A stretch of DNA of 7,917 nucleotides, from positions 1-7,917 of the forward strand of contig JAEWLD010000293.1 of NCBI GenBank assembly GCA_023393485.1. The letters run 5' to 3'. Positions 5,790 through 7,917 of this stretch are shown piece after piece (positions within the stretch are counted from its first letter, which is position 1; every line of letters begins with the position of its first letter). The notes under the pieces were generated by a model that did no database searches, was not told the origin of the DNA, and saw only the letters and a list, made by a program, of their open reading frames with translations. The position numbers and the translations under genes are program-made. The stretch comes from Bacteroidota bacterium. GTDB lineage: Bacteria > Bacteroidota > Bacteroidia > Flavobacteriales > Flavobacteriaceae.

Positions 5790-6515
5790 GTGAAAACAAT
5801 AACCAGCATTTTATTGGCTGTTCTGTTTGCTCCAGGCGCGATGGCGCAAGAGTTTCAAAAGGCGCCGGCTGAGTATAAGACCATTCACTTTAGTTACGAG
5901 AAAAAAGCCAATTGTACGATAAATGATCAAGGCTTTTTTGCAGATACGTTGTTGTTCAAGTCGCTTTTTCCGGAAATCAGGTTTTCGAAAGCCAAAAATC
6001 CCAAAGATGCAACGCAGGTTTACGGATTTGTGACACTAAACCAACTCAGCCCGGAAAATCAAAAGAAATTATGCGGATTTCTTTATCACGCCAACGAAAA
6101 ATATGATGCCTATTATGATAGAAAGCGAGACGTGACACATATCTATGCGGTTCGCTACGATGAAGAAACAGCGGATTGGTTTAAAAAATATTTCAAATCG
6201 TCATATTCGATTTTCAAATATGAAATCCAGATTGACTACGCCAAGAAAACGATAGATCATACGTTTCCGATGACATCCTATTCGCATTCTTTTGCCGAAT
6301 CAGGGCGAGACATTAAATTTCAGGACCAGGACAAACTATACGGTTTGTATAATGTAAAAACTCCCCGAAGTGATGAAACCAACCTCGTTATCATGGACTC
6401 GGGCCTGGATGACAAAATTTCGTTAGGTGAAGTTTTTTTGAATGCCGAATCAGGCGCGACGAAAATCATAAAAGCAGAAAGCACAACCCGGCTCAAGTCG
6501 GTTACATATAAATAA
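5790..6515 (+). CDS. Exported protein of unknown function, GTG start
   Basis: The gene begins with GTG directly after the sufE TAA, with no spacer and no suitable upstream ATG. The product is about 241 residues, with a Sec signal peptide MKTITSILLAVLFAPGAMAQ probably cut after AMA or AMAQ. The mature part is rich in aromatic and charged residues, with Cys42 and Cys95 that could form a disulfide in the periplasm. It has no hydrophobic segment after the signal and no motif I recognise; the VIMDSGLDDKISLGEVFLN stretch near the C-terminus is distinctive but unassigned. The gene looks richer in A+T than sufE and sufS. It is probably co-transcribed, but it separates sufE from the SUF-associated DUF59 gene and may be a lineage-specific insertion. 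Confidence 0.8.
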   Translation: MKTITSILLAVLFAPGAMAQEFQKAPAEYKTIHFSYEKKANCTINDQGFFADTLLFKSLFPEIRFSKAKNPKDATQVYGFVTLNQLSPENQKKLCGFLYHANEKYDAYYDRKRDVTHIYAVRYDEETADWFKKYFKSSYSIFKYEIQIDYAKKTIDHTFPMTSYSHSFAESGRDIKFQDQDKLYGLYNVKTPRSDETNLVIMDSGLDDKISLGEVFLNAESGATKIIKAESTTRLKSVTYK

Positions 6516-6521
6516 AAAACC

Positions 6522-6845
6522 ATGGAAGAATACAACGATACAAACAATCTTGGCGAAAGCATCGTCAAAACACTCAAAGGCATTTACGACCCTGAAATCC
6601 CGGTTGACATTTACGAACTCGGATTGATTTACGACGTCATGGTCAACACCGACGACGAGGTTAAAATCCTGATGACGCTGACCTCGCCAAACTGCCCGGT
6701 GGCAGAATCTCTGCCGCGAGAAGTCGAGGAAAAAGTCCGCAAAATTGAAGGCATCAAGGATGTTGAGGTTGAAATCACATTCGATCCGCCATGGAGCAAG
6801 GATTTGATGAGCGAAGAAGCCAAACTCGAACTCGGCATGCTGTGA
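6522..6845 (+). CDS. DUF59/MIP18-family SUF system Fe-S assembly protein (SufT/PaaD-like)
   Basis: A 107-residue cytosolic protein with the MIP18/DUF59 pattern: an N-terminal helix, GIYDPEIPVDIYELGLIYDV (20-39), a beta strand EVKILMTLTS, the loop SPNCPVAESLP with Cys58, then EVEITFDPPWSKDLMSEEAKLELGML at the C-terminus. Family members (SufT in Staphylococcus, PaaD, the eukaryotic MIP18/CIAO2) act in maturation or transfer of Fe-S clusters, and a subset is annotated as SUF-associated because of this operon context. A role as an auxiliary carrier or maturation factor after SufBCD is inferred. It starts six bases after the exported-protein stop and shares one base with the next gene (TGATG). I leave the symbol blank because sufT is used for differing subfamilies. 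Confidence 0.93.
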   Translation: MEEYNDTNNLGESIVKTLKGIYDPEIPVDIYELGLIYDVMVNTDDEVKILMTLTSPNCPVAESLPREVEEKVRKIEGIKDVEVEITFDPPWSKDLMSEEAKLELGML

Positions 6846-7348
6846 TGGAAGAAATCGTCAATAAAGTAGCGGCGAGCAAGCTTGAGGTGTTTGACCTTGA
6901 AGATTATTATCCGAAAGGACGCCGCGTCACGCTTGATATTGCGCAGTGGCTTGACCAAGGTTTTATCCTGCGCGAGAAAGATTTCCGCGAACATTTGAAA
7001 AACCACGATTGGCCGCAATACCAGGACGCGTATGTAGCGGTCTGTTGCAGCACCGATGCGATCGTTCCGGCATGGGCGACGATTCTCGTCACGGTTTATC
7101 TTGTGCCTTTCGCCAAAAAAGCAGTCAATGGTTCGGTTGAAGATATAGATACGGCACTTTACCAGGAAATCCTGCCGACGCTTGACTATTCGGCGTATCA
7201 GGACAAACCGGTGATCATTAAAGGCTGTTCAAATAAACCGGTTCCGACCAATGCTTATCTGCTCGCGACCAAATTCCTGCAGCCTGTGGCCAAAAGCATC
7301 ATGTACGGCGAAGCATGCTCGGCCGTGCCGCTTTATAAAAGGAAGTAA
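6845..7348 (+). CDS. DUF2480 family protein
   Basis: A 167-residue soluble protein that I recognise as DUF2480, a Bacteroidota family of unknown function commonly found by suf genes. It starts with the shared base of TGATG at 6843-6847, a strong sign of translational coupling to the DUF59 gene; an in-frame ATG at 6791 would overlap that gene by 55 bp and is not used. Conserved-looking segments are YPKGRRVTLDIAQWLDQGFILREKDFR, VCCSTDAIVPAWA (Cys67, Cys68, Asp71), IIKGCSNKPVPTNAY (Cys128) and YGEACSAVPLYK (Cys158). Four cysteines in conserved loops, in an Fe-S operon, make metal or cluster binding a reasonable guess, but nothing in the sequence proves it. There is no signal peptide. Confidence 0.92.
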   Translation: MEEIVNKVAASKLEVFDLEDYYPKGRRVTLDIAQWLDQGFILREKDFREHLKNHDWPQYQDAYVAVCCSTDAIVPAWATILVTVYLVPFAKKAVNGSVEDIDTALYQEILPTLDYSAYQDKPVIIKGCSNKPVPTNAYLLATKFLQPVAKSIMYGEACSAVPLYKRK

Positions 7349-7381
7349 TTGCGCAAATCGCCGATCATTTTTTTATCTTTA
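7349..7381 (+). promoter_or_regulatory. Likely Bacteroidota-type promoter for the DUF3078 gene
   Basis: The gap after the DUF2480 stop holds TTG (7349-7351) and, 22 bases on, TATCTTTA (7374-7381). This resembles the Bacteroidota sigma consensus TTTG then TAnnTTTG, with the last base A rather than G. Position and spacing suit a start near 7390 and a short leader to ATG 7405. No strong terminator hairpin is seen in the gap, so the suf transcript may also read through. Confidence 0.45.
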
Positions 7382-7404
7382 CCGCACTAAGCAAAATCAA
7401 GATC

Positions 7405-7917
7405 ATGAAGAAACTCGCCCTGACTTTTTTATTGCTGGCCGCGTTTTCGGTCCAGTCGCAGAATGATTCTGTAGCCGCGCCTGTGGTTGATACCGTCCGG
7501 TATTGGAAATCCAAAGGAAATTTTTCGGCGTTGTTCAACCAATCGACTTTTGACAATTGGCTCGCCGGCGGTGAAAACAACATTTCGGGAACGCTCGGCC
7601 TGAACTACGATATCAATTACAGCAAAGCTGGCTGGGATTGGGACAATAAAATCATCGCATCCTACGGCATCGTCAAGACAAAAACCAGTTCGTTCGCTAA
7701 AAAAACCGATGACAGGCTTGAAATCAATTCACTCCTGGGACACCAGATGGAAGCCGGAAGCCGCTGGTTTTATTCGGCGTTTATGAATTTCAAGACGCAA
7801 TTTTCAAAAGGCTATCTTTATTCGACCGATGAAAATGGCGCCGAACAACGCGAGGAATACACCAATTTCTTTTCACCGGCATACCTGAGTTTTGGCCCTG
7901 GAATCATGTATAAAAAA
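7405..7917 (+). CDS. DUF3078 domain protein, outer-membrane type (5' part)
   Basis: The first 171 residues are in the window; the gene runs off the end with no stop. It begins with a Sec signal peptide MKKLALTFLLLAAFSVQSQ, probably cut near QSQ-ND. The mature part has WKSKGNFSALFNQSTFDNWLAGGENNISGTLGLNY and then alternating strands with many aromatic residues (WDWDNKIIASYGIVKT, RWFYSAFMNFKTQFSKGYLY, FFSPAYLSFGPGIMYKK). This pattern fits DUF3078, a Bacteroidota family that looks like an outer-membrane beta-barrel. Its function is unknown. It is separated from the suf operon by 56 bp with its own likely promoter, so I regard it as a neighbour and not a SUF component. Confidence 0.88.
   Translation, partial: MKKLALTFLLLAAFSVQSQNDSVAAPVVDTVRYWKSKGNFSALFNQSTFDNWLAGGENNISGTLGLNYDINYSKAGWDWDNKIIASYGIVKTKTSSFAKKTDDRLEINSLLGHQMEAGSRWFYSAFMNFKTQFSKGYLYSTDENGAEQREEYTNFFSPAYLSFGPGIMYKK

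Overview
The window holds most of a chromosomal SUF iron-sulfur cluster assembly operon from a member of the Bacteroidota, most likely a Flavobacterium-like member of the Flavobacteriaceae. This rests on the gene order (sufB-sufC-sufD-sufS-[lipoprotein]-sufE-[secreted protein]-DUF59-DUF2480-DUF3078), on the DUF2480 and DUF3078 families, which I know as Bacteroidota proteins, on the lack of Shine-Dalgarno sequences before most starts (A-rich leaders instead), and on a Bacteroidota-type promoter before the last gene. All genes are on the + strand.

Layout. 1-445: 3' end of sufB. 445-920: an A+T-rich cassette with a four-helix-bundle (23S rRNA intervening-sequence family) gene, bounded by inverted heptad repeats. 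930-1676: sufC. 1694-2244: a second cassette of the same design, with a different four-helix-bundle gene and inverted arrays of an 8-bp repeat (12 units left, 4 right). 2248-3564: sufD. 3565-3725: a non-coding spacer rich in direct and inverted repeats. 3726-4946: sufS. 4949-5377: a small putative lipoprotein. 5367-5789: sufE. 5790-6515: an unrecognised exported protein. 6522-6845: a DUF59/MIP18 SUF-associated protein. 6845-7348: a DUF2480 protein. 7349-7404: a gap with a likely promoter. 7405-7917: 5' part of a DUF3078 outer-membrane-type protein.

How the genes work together. SufS takes sulfur from cysteine as a persulfide and passes it to SufE. SufE delivers it to the SufBCD scaffold, where the SufC ATPase drives cluster assembly. 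The DUF59 protein probably helps cluster maturation or transfer. Key catalytic residues of SufS, SufE, SufC, SufB and SufD are all present, so the pathway looks intact.

The most unusual feature is that both gaps of the sufBCD core carry separate, diverged copies (about 45% identical by eye) of a four-helix-bundle gene. Each is enclosed by short-period tandem repeats that are inverted on the other side. Each also has the same bipartite GCCAT...GCCATG module, with identical 19-bp spacing, over its start codon. The repeat sequences and periods differ (7 bp versus 8 bp) while the architecture is the same. This suggests a recurrent genetic element or RNA-level device rather than a simple tandem duplication.
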